Shown piece by piece: positions 29,666 to 35,970 of a stretch of 49,310 bases of DNA. The stretch's first letter is position 1, and every line of letters starts with the position of its first letter. The translations under genes were made by a program, and so were the position numbers. Origin of the DNA: Curtobacterium sp. MCBA15_008 (GTDB taxonomy: Bacteria; Actinomycetota; Actinomycetes; Actinomycetales; Microbacteriaceae); contig NZ_MJGN01000001.1 in NCBI RefSeq assembly GCF_001865065.1, positions 27,823 to 77,132 of the forward strand, written 5' to 3'. The notes beneath the pieces are model-generated. The model searched no databases. It saw only the letters and a program-made list of their open reading frames with translations, and had not been told where the DNA came from.

Positions 29666-30214
29666 TCAGCCGCGATCGGGGCGGTCGAACTGCTGGCCAC
29701 CGGGGTGCGTGGTGAGCAGACCGACGATGAGCGAGAACAGGATGCCGATCGGCGGGATGATGAAGAACAGCGCGAAGAGCCCGGACAGGTTCACGTCGTG
29801 CAGGCGCCGGACGGTCAGCGCGATGAACCCGATGAAGGTCGCGAGCGCCCACAGCCGTGCGAGCCCACCGTCAGCGTTGTCGAAGAGCGGCAGCACGTTG
29901 AAGACCGCTCCGATGATGCCCGCCGCGACGTTGCCGAGCACGTACCAGAGCGCCCAGAACCAGAACTCGCTGCGGCTCGCTCGACCGTCGAACCGGACGT
30001 ACTTCTTCCAGAAGCGCAGGAACGCCTGCGGGAACGGGATGCCGTACCAGGGGGCCCAGAGCGGCGGCTGTCCCTGCTGCTGACCGTTCGGGGTCGGACG
30101 GCCGTACGGGTTCTGCGCGCCGTACGGCTGCTGGCCGTACTGCTGGCCGTACTGCTGCTGACCGGACGGGTTCTGCGCGTACGGGTCGCGTCCGTACGGG
30201 TTCTGGTCGCTCAC
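29666..30214 (-). CDS. DUF805 membrane protein
   Basis: 182 aa from the GTG at 30214, with a GGAAGG ribosome site. The tail has NPYGRDPYAQNPSGQQ-type repeats, followed by PLWAPWYGIPFPQAFLRFW, YVRFDGRASRSEFWFW and LTVRRLHDVNLSG. It is separated from the other three by a terminator, so it forms its own transcript. Function unknown. Confidence 0.86.
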   Translation of the reverse strand: MSDQNPYGRDPYAQNPSGQQQYGQQYGQQPYGAQNPYGRPTPNGQQQGQPPLWAPWYGIPFPQAFLRFWKKYVRFDGRASRSEFWFWALWYVLGNVAAGIIGAVFNVLPLFDNADGGLARLWALATFIGFIALTVRRLHDVNLSGLFALFFIIPPIGILFSLIVGLLTTHPGGQQFDRPDRG

Positions 30215-30233
30215 TGGTTCGTTCCTTCCGGCG

Positions 30234-30273
30234 GCCGGCTGTCGATGCACACAGAGTCAAGCAGACAGCCGGC
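30234..30273 (-). terminator. Inverted repeat after the oxidoreductase gene
   Basis: The 10-bp arms GCCGGCTGTC/GACAGCCGGC (30234-30243, 30264-30273) flank a 20-nt loop. The loop contains the TTGACTCTG motif of the DUF805 promoter region. It may be a terminator for the upstream oxidoreductase gene, an operator, or both. Confidence 0.4.
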
Positions 30274-30306
30274 TCGCTCGCGTCACTCCAGCGGAGGACA
30301 CCGCCC

Positions 30307-31239
30307 CTACGGGATCAGCGCGAGCTTGCCGCCCGGGTGCTGCGACTCGAGCACCTCGGCGGCCTCCTTCGCCTCGGCCAGCGGGAACGTGCGCGCCACC
30401 GGCACCTCGAGCTGGCCGGCCCCGGCGAGGTCGATCAGCCGCTGCCGGACCGAGTCACGGAACTCCTTGCTCTCCGGCTGCGCACCGCCCACGGCCGGGA
30501 AGCCGTCACGGGCTGCCCTCCCCGGCGCAGCGATCGTCACGATCCGGGTCCGGTCCGCGACCAACGCGAGCGAGACGTCGACGGCCTCGTCGGTTCCCAC
30601 GCAGTCCAGTGCCACGTCGACACCGGACGGTGCGAGGTCACGGATGCGCGCCTCCAGGCCGTCGCCGTACGCGACCCACTCGCCACCGAAGCGTCGGACG
30701 GTGTCGGCGTTCCGCTCGGACGCGGTGCCGATGATGCGCGCGCCCAGCGGGCGCAGCAGCTGGAGGAGGCTCACGCCCACCGCGCCGGAGGCGCCGTGGA
30801 CCACGATCGTGTCGCGGCCCTCCGCGCGGGTGACCCGGATCATGTCGGCGGCGGTCGAGCCGGCGAGGAGCAGGTTGGCTGCCGCCGGGAAGTCGAGCGA
30901 CGCGGGCTTCGCGAAGACGTCCGAAGCGGGGACGGTGAGGCGTTCCGCCCAGCCGCCGGAGACGCGGAAGGCGAGGACCTCGTCGCCGACGACTCCCCCA
31001 CCGGACGCGATCTCAGTGTCGGGGCCGATGGCGCTGAGGACCCCGGCGACCTCGTAGCCGATCGGGATCGGCAGGCTCGACGGGTCGCCCTGCCGGATGT
31101 GCTTCGTGTCGGCGGGGTTGACGCCGGCGGCACGGACGTCGATCGTGACCTCGCCGGGGCCGGGCGCGGGGACCTCGGTGTCGACGTACTCGAGGACTTC
31201 GCTGCCGCCGAACCGCGGGGCCACCCAGTGCTTCGTCAT
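30307..31239 (-). CDS. Zinc-less medium-chain dehydrogenase (quinone oxidoreductase-like)
   Basis: 310 aa from the ATG at 31239. The N-terminal GroES-like domain has EYVDTEVPAPGPGEV and VRAAGVNPADTKHIRQG. The nucleotide-binding domain has VHGASGAVGVSLLQLL, the AxxGxxG-type NADPH motif. Zinc-binding residues of alcohol dehydrogenases are absent, so it probably reduces quinones or enones with NADPH. It is divergent from the 31271 gene with 31 nt between starts. Substrate unknown. Confidence 0.88.
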   Translation of the reverse strand: MTKHWVAPRFGGSEVLEYVDTEVPAPGPGEVTIDVRAAGVNPADTKHIRQGDPSSLPIPIGYEVAGVLSAIGPDTEIASGGGVVGDEVLAFRVSGGWAERLTVPASDVFAKPASLDFPAAANLLLAGSTAADMIRVTRAEGRDTIVVHGASGAVGVSLLQLLRPLGARIIGTASERNADTVRRFGGEWVAYGDGLEARIRDLAPSGVDVALDCVGTDEAVDVSLALVADRTRIVTIAAPGRAARDGFPAVGGAQPESKEFRDSVRQRLIDLAGAGQLEVPVARTFPLAEAKEAAEVLESQHPGGKLALIP

Positions 31240-31270
31240 GCGTGCGACGGTACGCCGGTAGCCCGCTGGC

Positions 31271-31972
31271 GTGACGAGCCACGATCGACCGACCGGCCTC
31301 GCGCTGACCTTCCGGCACGACGGCACGCTCCTCCTCGAGCTCCTGCAGGGCTGGTACAACGCGTTCGACAGCAGCGTCACGCACGTGGACGACCCGGACC
31401 GGATCCGGGGTGTGCTGCGCTGGTGGATCGCGACGGAGCCCTCGCCCCCGCGGCGCCGGTCGACCTTCCCCGCGTGGCAGGAGTTCGGCTCCGGTCCCGC
31501 GTACCGGATCGCGATCACCGAGCAGCCGAGCGATGCGGCGAGGACGCTCACGTTCGGAAGCGACTCGGGCTCGCGGGGCTTCGAGAAGACCCTGGCGACG
31601 GGGCCCACGGATCCGATGTCACGGGCGTCGCAGTCGTTCATCGACGATGTCGCGCGCGGGGCCCGTCGTCTCTTCCGCACGGAACAGCAGCGTGCCGAGA
31701 AGCGGCTCGCCGGAGGGCAGTACCTCGCGATCCTCGAGGGGTACCTCGAGGAGATGCGGTCGTACGTCGACGTCAGTGACCAGCACGATGCCTACCACGA
31801 CGTCCGTGCCGGCATCGGTGCGATCCTCGACGACGAGCACTACCTCGCGCTGTCGCCGGATCCTCGTGCCCGATCGCTCTACTCCGAGCTCCTCGCGGAG
31901 CAGAGCAGCCTGTACCAGTGGCACATGGACCTTGCGAAGGGCGGGCACGAATGGGCTCGCGAGCGGCGCTGA
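31271..31972 (+). CDS. Hypothetical protein, unrecognised
   Basis: 233 aa with a GTG start (MTSHDRPTGLALTF). I recognise no family. It is soluble and rich in Trp/Tyr/Arg in the first half (LLELLQGWYNAFDSS, LRWWIATEP), with predicted helices in the second half (SQSFIDDVARGARRLF, YLEEMRSYVDVSDQHDAYHD). No signal peptide, membrane segment or known catalytic motif is visible. Codon use fits the neighbours. It sits at the left border of the toxin-immunity region and converges on the small gene at 31997-32287. Confidence 0.7.
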   Translation: MTSHDRPTGLALTFRHDGTLLLELLQGWYNAFDSSVTHVDDPDRIRGVLRWWIATEPSPPRRRSTFPAWQEFGSGPAYRIAITEQPSDAARTLTFGSDSGSRGFEKTLATGPTDPMSRASQSFIDDVARGARRLFRTEQQRAEKRLAGGQYLAILEGYLEEMRSYVDVSDQHDAYHDVRAGIGAILDDEHYLALSPDPRARSLYSELLAEQSSLYQWHMDLAKGGHEWARERR

Positions 31973-31996
31973 CCCAGAGCGGATCGGACGTCGGCC

Positions 31997-32287
31997 TCAG
32001 CGCTGTCCCCGCCGCCGCTTCCGCAACTCCTGGTACCGGACGAACCCGTCGACGCGGCTGAGGAAGTCCTCGATCGCAGCATCTCGATCGCCGTACTCGC
32101 GGATCGATTCCTCGGTGGCACGCTCGTCGGTGGTCGAGACTCGCCATCCGTTCTCGGTCTCGTAGATGCACGCGACGTTGACGTCGTTCGACGGCCGGCG
32201 CATCCAACAGACGGGGATTCCTGCGGGAATGAGCACGCCGTCCTGCACCTGCCAGTCCATCTCGGAACGCCAGAGGTCGTCGCTCAT
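31997..32287 (-). CDS. Small protein of an unnamed family next to immunity genes
   Basis: 96 aa. The core VACIYETENGWRVSTTDERA, followed by TEESIREYGDRDAAIEDFL, is shared with the 84-aa protein at 34152-34406 (VVAIYEVGGGYRVVSTDERA) and a broken copy near 34.5 kb. The pattern suggests two beta strands and a turn, then a helix. Its ATG overlaps the stop of the immunity-gene fragment as ATGA, so it was once translationally coupled to an immunity gene. An immunity or accessory role is inferred; no named family is recognised. Confidence 0.72.
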   Translation of the reverse strand: MSDDLWRSEMDWQVQDGVLIPAGIPVCWMRRPSNDVNVACIYETENGWRVSTTDERATEESIREYGDRDAAIEDFLSRVDGFVRYQELRKRRRGQR

Positions 32288-32620
32288 GATGCCTTCGACG
32301 ATGCTTCTGCAAACGCGCCTAAAGAGTCCTCTTGCAGAGCGCACTGCTCGATCTCTTCGACGGGGACGCGCGCCACCGTCGCGAATGCGACTGCGCGCGC
32401 GACGAACCCGGGAGCGCCGAACCAGGCACGGTGGAGTGTCCCGCCGAGTTCCCAGTCCAGGACCGTCTGGCCGTAGGTCGTCGCCAGCGTGAACCCAGCG
32501 GGCAGCTCCTCCGCGCGGCCCAGCAGCCAGTGCCCGCGGCTCAGACCTGCCTGCGCAGTGGATTCCCGCAGAGTGGCCGCGAGCTGGATCAGTCCGTTCA
32601 GGATTGGACGCTCCCGACGC
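32284..32620 (-). pseudogene. C-terminal half of a TNT-immunity-like gene (5' part missing)
   Basis: The frame is open from 32649 to the TGA at 32284 but has no ATG, GTG or usable start. It encodes AGLSRGHWLLGRAEELPAGF, then LHRAWFGAPGFVARAVAFAT and VPVEEIEQCALQEDSLGAFA. These align end to end with residues ~85-170 of the intact immunity protein at 35440-35970 (AGLERGHWLLDRPEELPDGM, HRAWFGAGRFIAPAVQFAT, VADIERCALEVNSRRAF). The missing N-terminal half and its overlap with the preceding gene point to a recombination or deletion junction near 32600. Confidence 0.8.
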
Positions 32621-33119
32621 GCTGCCCCGGAGCAGGCGAATCGACGATCTCAACCACTTCGGCAAGGGAATGCTGACGTACCCAGGCGAGTCGGACGGCC
32701 AGCGACCAGCCGAGGTCAGAGAGGGCTCGTACGACGTGTTCATGCCCGTCGATGTGCCAACGAAGCTCTCGCTCCGAGTCGTCCTCGAGAACCTTGACAC
32801 CATCGGGCGTACTTGCCCTGCCGTCGAACCACAGAGCATCGTTCCGCGCAGCTCCTTCGCGCACCAGCACGTACCGCTCGGCATCCTCGAGCCGGTTGAA
32901 CCACACGAGGGGCCAGGCGCTTCCACGGTCACGAGTCGCGAACGAGTAACCGGCGCCGTCTGCGACGATACGGAAGGCCGTCTCCGGCGTGCCGTACTCG
33001 AAGACGACCCGCTCGTCTCGCTTGATGCCGGGGATGGAAGAAAGGTCGGGCGGTTCGTTGCCCACGAACGTCCCGAGCAGGTTCGCGTCGGCGGGACGAA
33101 GTCCGCGTTGGTCAGTCAA
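32598..33119 (-). CDS. Probable TNT-type immunity protein (Imm61-like), orphan paralogue
   Basis: 173 aa, TTG start with GGAGGG 9 nt upstream. It aligns along its length with the immunity protein at 35440-35970, most clearly in the second half: DALWFDGRASTPDGV against HWLLDRPEELPDGM, and LAWVRQHSLAEVVEIVDS against FATVARVPVADIERCALE. It follows a decayed TNT-domain C-terminus by about 60 nt, so it probably protected against that lost toxin. Placement in Imm61 (the family of the TNT antitoxin IFT) is from overall pattern and remains to be confirmed. Confidence 0.68.
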   Translation of the reverse strand: MTDQRGLRPADANLLGTFVGNEPPDLSSIPGIKRDERVVFEYGTPETAFRIVADGAGYSFATRDRGSAWPLVWFNRLEDAERYVLVREGAARNDALWFDGRASTPDGVKVLEDDSERELRWHIDGHEHVVRALSDLGWSLAVRLAWVRQHSLAEVVEIVDSPAPGQRVGSVQS

Positions 33120-33182
33120 GAGTGAGCGCCCTCCGCGTGATCGAGGGACACGACCCTCAAACGGTATCGCCTCGGTCTCATG

Positions 33183-33385
33183 TCAAATGCGAACCGCACG
33201 TTGCAGCAACTCCTCGATCGGTACATCCCGCACCCACGCCGTCATGCACACATCTCGACGCTCGCCGACAGCCACGAGCCTGACCTGGAGTCCACCTGCT
33301 GACCGTCGCGCCGTTGACCGAAATCCGCGTCGATTCGGCTCACCTGGACCGTGAACCCGTTCGCCTCGATCGCCAAGGTGTCCAC
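33183..33385 (-). pseudogene. Frameshifted C-terminus of a TNT toxin domain
   Basis: One frame gives IEANGFTVQVSRIDADFG, matching FEGQGLKIEVSEIAPAFG of the intact effector. After about 33310 the match continues in another frame as GLQVRLVAVGERRDV and then VRDVPIEELLQRAVRI with a TGA at 33183, matching GLQVRFVDPGPPMSF and DLRDLGILS. A single frameshift near the HPGGG position explains it. Nothing of the upstream toxin survives in frame. It lies directly upstream of an immunity-like gene, in the same order as the intact pair. Confidence 0.78.
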
Positions 33386-33392
33386 CTTTCGA

Positions 33393-34064
33393 TCACGACG
33401 GGTCACGCGCGACGGTCGCCGCGATGCGAACGGCCAGGTCCTCGTCGATGACGTGCGGGTAGTTCGATCCGTACTCCCACCACGAGCAACATATGCAGCA
33501 TCGGTAGAGATGGCACTGGTACTCAAGGCTCACTCCGATGAGCTTCGGCTGGTCGGATCGGGAGATCCAGAACTCACGGCAGTACTTGCACCCCTGGTCA
33601 TGAAACGGAATCGTGCGTGACATCAAGCGGTTTCTCGTCAGCTCACTCGCGGTGCCCGAGACCACCGAACCGGGTGGCATCGGGATGCCCCCCTCCACGA
33701 CGAATTCTCGTGTCTCCTTGATGAAGAACTCTCCACCCCCCTTGACTGCAGTGCGCCCACCAGGGACGAAGTGCTCCCACCCGCCGACGTCGGCGAACGT
33801 CGGGAGATGAGCCGCGAGATTCTCGACCGGGACGACGACACCGAAGACATCGCCGCCAGTCTGCCATGCCTTCATCGCGGATGGAGCCATCTGTGACAGG
33901 GTCTTGTAGTCGTGCGTGGTCTCCTCGAGATCACGGTGAACCGCGTCGGGAACCGACTCCACTGCGACCCAGGACTCACCGGGCGTCGCACTGCGCCCCT
34001 TCCCGATCAGTTGCACTACCGCTTGGCTGGGAGCGACATCCGCGACCAACTGTGGTCCGTTCAT
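33393..34064 (-). CDS. Composite ORF: toxin-like segment joined to a Cys-rich small protein
   Basis: 223 codons if read from 34064; a GTG at 33962 or ATG at 33890 are other possible starts. Residues ~65-135 (GWEHFVPGGRTAVKGGGEFF, IKETREFVVEGGIPMPPGSV) look like the C-terminal end of a toxin-type domain that I cannot name. From the internal ATG at 33623 a 76-aa Cys-rich module follows (GCKYCREFW, then HLYRCCICCSWWEYG and YPHVIDEDLAVRIA), with CxxC pairs that could bind zinc. The junction reads SGTASELTRNRL. I think a displaced toxin tail lies in frame in front of a separate small gene, possibly its immunity partner. The two could be translated separately. Confidence 0.5.
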   Translation of the reverse strand: MNGPQLVADVAPSQAVVQLIGKGRSATPGESWVAVESVPDAVHRDLEETTHDYKTLSQMAPSAMKAWQTGGDVFGVVVPVENLAAHLPTFADVGGWEHFVPGGRTAVKGGGEFFIKETREFVVEGGIPMPPGSVVSGTASELTRNRLMSRTIPFHDQGCKYCREFWISRSDQPKLIGVSLEYQCHLYRCCICCSWWEYGSNYPHVIDEDLAVRIAATVARDPS

Positions 34065-34076
34065 TCCGGCCAGATC
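34001..34076. repeat. Direct repeat, copy 1 (partner at 34414-34485)
   Basis: This stretch and 34414-34485 begin with the identical 19-mer TCCCGATCAGTTGCACTAC and match over ~75 nt with scattered substitutions and a 3-nt gap. On the minus strand both encode a similar tail (DHSW..MSLPAKR here, DHRSWLSLSAEQ there) ending in TAG, then a leader before the next ORF. It looks like a duplicated module junction. Confidence 0.8.
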
Positions 34077-34151
34077 ACTCAGGTGGAGCCGGACGCCGGG
34101 TCCACCTGCACGCTCTTTGCGATCGCCTGGTTGTTCTTCAGCGCTTCGAAT

Positions 34152-34406
34152 TCAGCGGACGATGCCGCTCGCGATCAGTTCCTTCAGGTCACGGAGCAGC
34201 ATGATGAACATCTCGAGCGCGTCGGACTCGTCCTGGTAGTCCCGCGGACCGATCTCGACCGCCCGCTCGTCCGTCGACACCACCCGGTAGCCGCCACCGA
34301 CCTCGTATATCGCCACCACGTCCGGCTTCCCGATGGGCTGCTGGAACCACACCGCGCGCCCGAGGCCATCGGCAGCGATGATCTCCTTGGCAGTTGCCCG
34401 ATCCAT
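34152..34406 (-). CDS. Small protein of the same unnamed family (second intact copy)
   Basis: 84 aa, ATG at 34406 with a very good GGGAGGAG ribosome site. The core KPDVVAIYEVGGGYRVVST followed by DERAVEIGPRDYQDESDALE matches the 96-aa protein at 31997-32287. The C-terminal helix is MFIMLLRDLKELIASG. No known family is recognised. Its place between immunity and toxin debris suggests an immunity or accessory protein. Another family remnant lies just upstream. Confidence 0.72.
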   Translation of the reverse strand: MDRATAKEIIAADGLGRAVWFQQPIGKPDVVAIYEVGGGYRVVSTDERAVEIGPRDYQDESDALEMFIMLLRDLKELIASGIVR

Positions 34407-34413
34407 GTTCTCC

Positions 34414-34485
34414 TCCCGATCAGTTGCACTACTGCTCGGCTGAGAGCGACAACCACGACCTGTGGTCCTTCCTCCAGGCCAGATC
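34414..34485. repeat. Direct repeat, copy 2 (partner at 34001-34076)
   Basis: Second copy of the ~75-nt repeat, offset by 413 nt. Here it spans the ribosome site region of the 34152-34406 gene and the end of the broken paralogue upstream. Confidence 0.8.
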
Positions 34486-34620
34486 GCTGCCGGTGTCATC
34501 GACCACATGCACTTCGCCGCTGCACCCTCGGAGAACTGAGGTTGCACGGTCGTCGGTGGCCGAGACTCGCCGAGGGGGCACACGGCTTCATGATCGACCA
34601 CGAACGCTGAGAACGACCGC
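34429..34620 (-). pseudogene. Broken third copy of the small unnamed family
   Basis: Reading towards the TAG at 34429 gives RVSATDDRATSVLRG, matching RVSTTDERATEES of the intact copy, then GEVHVVDDTGSDLAW and RKDHRSWLSLSAEQ. The expected upstream strand (SAFVVDHEAVC) is in another frame, so there is a frameshift near 34570. No start codon is in frame. Confidence 0.6.
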
Positions 34621-34713
34621 TCCTGCCGATGCGCCCCCCTACCCCGGAAGATCCCCGTGGGGTCGACCTCGGTCATCCACTCGACGTGCTCGAGGCAACG
34701 GAGCGCCCGCCGC

Positions 34714-34719
34714 TAGCCT
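34714..34719 (+). promoter_or_regulatory. -10 box of a leaderless promoter
   Basis: TAGCCT ends 6 nt before the GTG at 34726, with no ribosome site. The arrangement is nearly the same as at the paralogous gene at 26796. Confidence 0.5.
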
Positions 34720-34725
34720 GAGACC

Positions 34726-35367
34726 GTGGCATTCGCATCCCTCCGCGCCGACCTCGACCGATCCGGGTTCACCTCCCAGTTCATCGCGCTCCCCGGTGAC
34801 GTCCCCGACCGTCCGCCGCTCGAAGGCGCACTCCGCGTCGAACCGTCGAGTGCCGGATTCGATCTGCTATCCGTGGACTACGGACAGGCGCGGGTCATCA
34901 GCCGCGCAGACGACGAGGACGGGGTGTCCGATCTCGTTCGTGCGTACCTCCGCAGGCCCATCCCGGAACCACGGTCCATCCGCGCGGAGGAGTTCGCGGA
35001 GCTGCGCCGATCGACGGAGGGGTACCTGCCTGAGCTCGCCGACCGCATCCGTTCGTCGGGCGGCCAGGTGCTCATCGAGCTCCCGCCCGCGATCCCGGTC
35101 GACCGGGTCGGTGGACCGGACGGTTGGCTCCTGAACCCGTTCGGCGCGTCGTTCGAGTCGAGGTCACTCCCGCCCAACGCCTTGTCGCTCCCGTCGAGCG
35201 TGCACCCGTACGTCACCGATGGCATCGTGCTCGTGCATGCGCAGATCACACTTCCGTGGTTCGGGCAGCCCGGCGGAGCAATCCGGTTCTCGATCGCCGA
35301 CGACACCGTGACGATCCGGGATCTGCTCGTCAGCGGTCAGCTCCGCAGGATCACCGTCGGCGACTGA
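34726..35367 (+). CDS. Stand-alone TNT-domain protein, paralogue B
   Basis: 213 aa, GTG start. It is homologous over its whole length to the 26796-27446 protein: PPLEGALRVEP, LLSVDYGQARVISRADDEDG, YLRRPIPEPRSIRAEEF, then the TNT region IPVDRVGGPDGWLLNPFG, FESRSLPPNAL, LPWFGQPGGAIRFSIAD and IRDLLVSGQLRRI. No signal peptide. It lies between the immunity remnants and the intact immunity gene, convergent with the latter. A C-terminal NAD+ glycohydrolase-type fold is inferred from motifs; activity and localisation are unknown. Confidence 0.7.
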   Translation: MAFASLRADLDRSGFTSQFIALPGDVPDRPPLEGALRVEPSSAGFDLLSVDYGQARVISRADDEDGVSDLVRAYLRRPIPEPRSIRAEEFAELRRSTEGYLPELADRIRSSGGQVLIELPPAIPVDRVGGPDGWLLNPFGASFESRSLPPNALSLPSSVHPYVTDGIVLVHAQITLPWFGQPGGAIRFSIADDTVTIRDLLVSGQLRRITVGD

Positions 35368-35439
35368 TCCGACAGCAGCATCGGCGACCGCCGCGCGACC
35401 ATCAGCCACAACCGTTCGGGTTTGCCTCCGAAGGTCTTC

Positions 35440-35970
35440 TCATGCGGGCAGCGCCGCCTCCGAGAATGCTCGCCGAGAGTTCACCTCGAGCGCACACCGC
35501 TCGATGTCGGCCACGGGGACCCGCGCGACCGTTGCGAACTGCACTGCCGGGGCGATGAACCGCCCGGCTCCGAACCACGCTCGGTGAGGCGTCCCGCAGG
35601 CCGTCCATTTCAGGAGGTTCCGCTCGCTCTCCACACTCAGCGACATCCCGTCGGGGAGTTCCTCGGGGCGGTCGAGGAGCCAGTGCCCCCGCTCGAGGCC
35701 AGCCCGGGAGCGAAGGGCACCAGCCGCTGAAGCGGCGATCCGCCGCGCGGCGTCCTCCCCTGCTTCGAACACCACCCCGGTCCAGTCACCGGATCCCCGG
35801 TCGCCTCTCCACGCGTGAACTGCTCCGTCTCGAACGACGTAGCGCTCCAGAGTCTCCTGATCGCCGAACTCGACGAGCCTCGGCTCCGTCACGACCCGAT
35901 CCTGTCCGGCGCGGCGCAGGAGGTCTTCGAGGAGTTCGAGGCACGGGATCGTGATGCGCTCGTCGCTCAC
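35440..35970 (-). CDS. Probable immunity protein for the adjacent TNT effector (Imm61-like)
   Basis: 176 aa, GTG start overlapping the effector stop as GTGA, the classic position for a cognate immunity gene. Acidic, soluble, no signal peptide, so it would act in the cytosol on the toxin domain. Notable motifs: LERYVVRDGAVHAWRG, DWTGVVFEAGEDAARRIA, AGLERGHWLLDRPEELPDGM, HRAWFGAGRFIAPAVQFAT. Two more family members (one intact, one half) lie further downstream. The family resembles Imm61, to which the M. tuberculosis TNT antitoxin IFT belongs; that placement is from pattern recall. Confidence 0.75.
   Translation of the reverse strand: MSDERITIPCLELLEDLLRRAGQDRVVTEPRLVEFGDQETLERYVVRDGAVHAWRGDRGSGDWTGVVFEAGEDAARRIAASAAGALRSRAGLERGHWLLDRPEELPDGMSLSVESERNLLKWTACGTPHRAWFGAGRFIAPAVQFATVARVPVADIERCALEVNSRRAFSEAALPA

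Noticed and set aside
31997..32932. 311-codon reading of the small gene at 31997-32287
   Set aside because: The upstream part is the out-of-frame shadow of the two immunity-type sequences; the ATG at 32287 matches the paralogue and overlaps the upstream stop.
34152..34676. Longer 174-codon reading of the small gene at 34152-34406
   Set aside because: Only the part from the ATG at 34406 matches its paralogue and has a strong ribosome site; the extension crosses the broken paralogue and the direct repeat.
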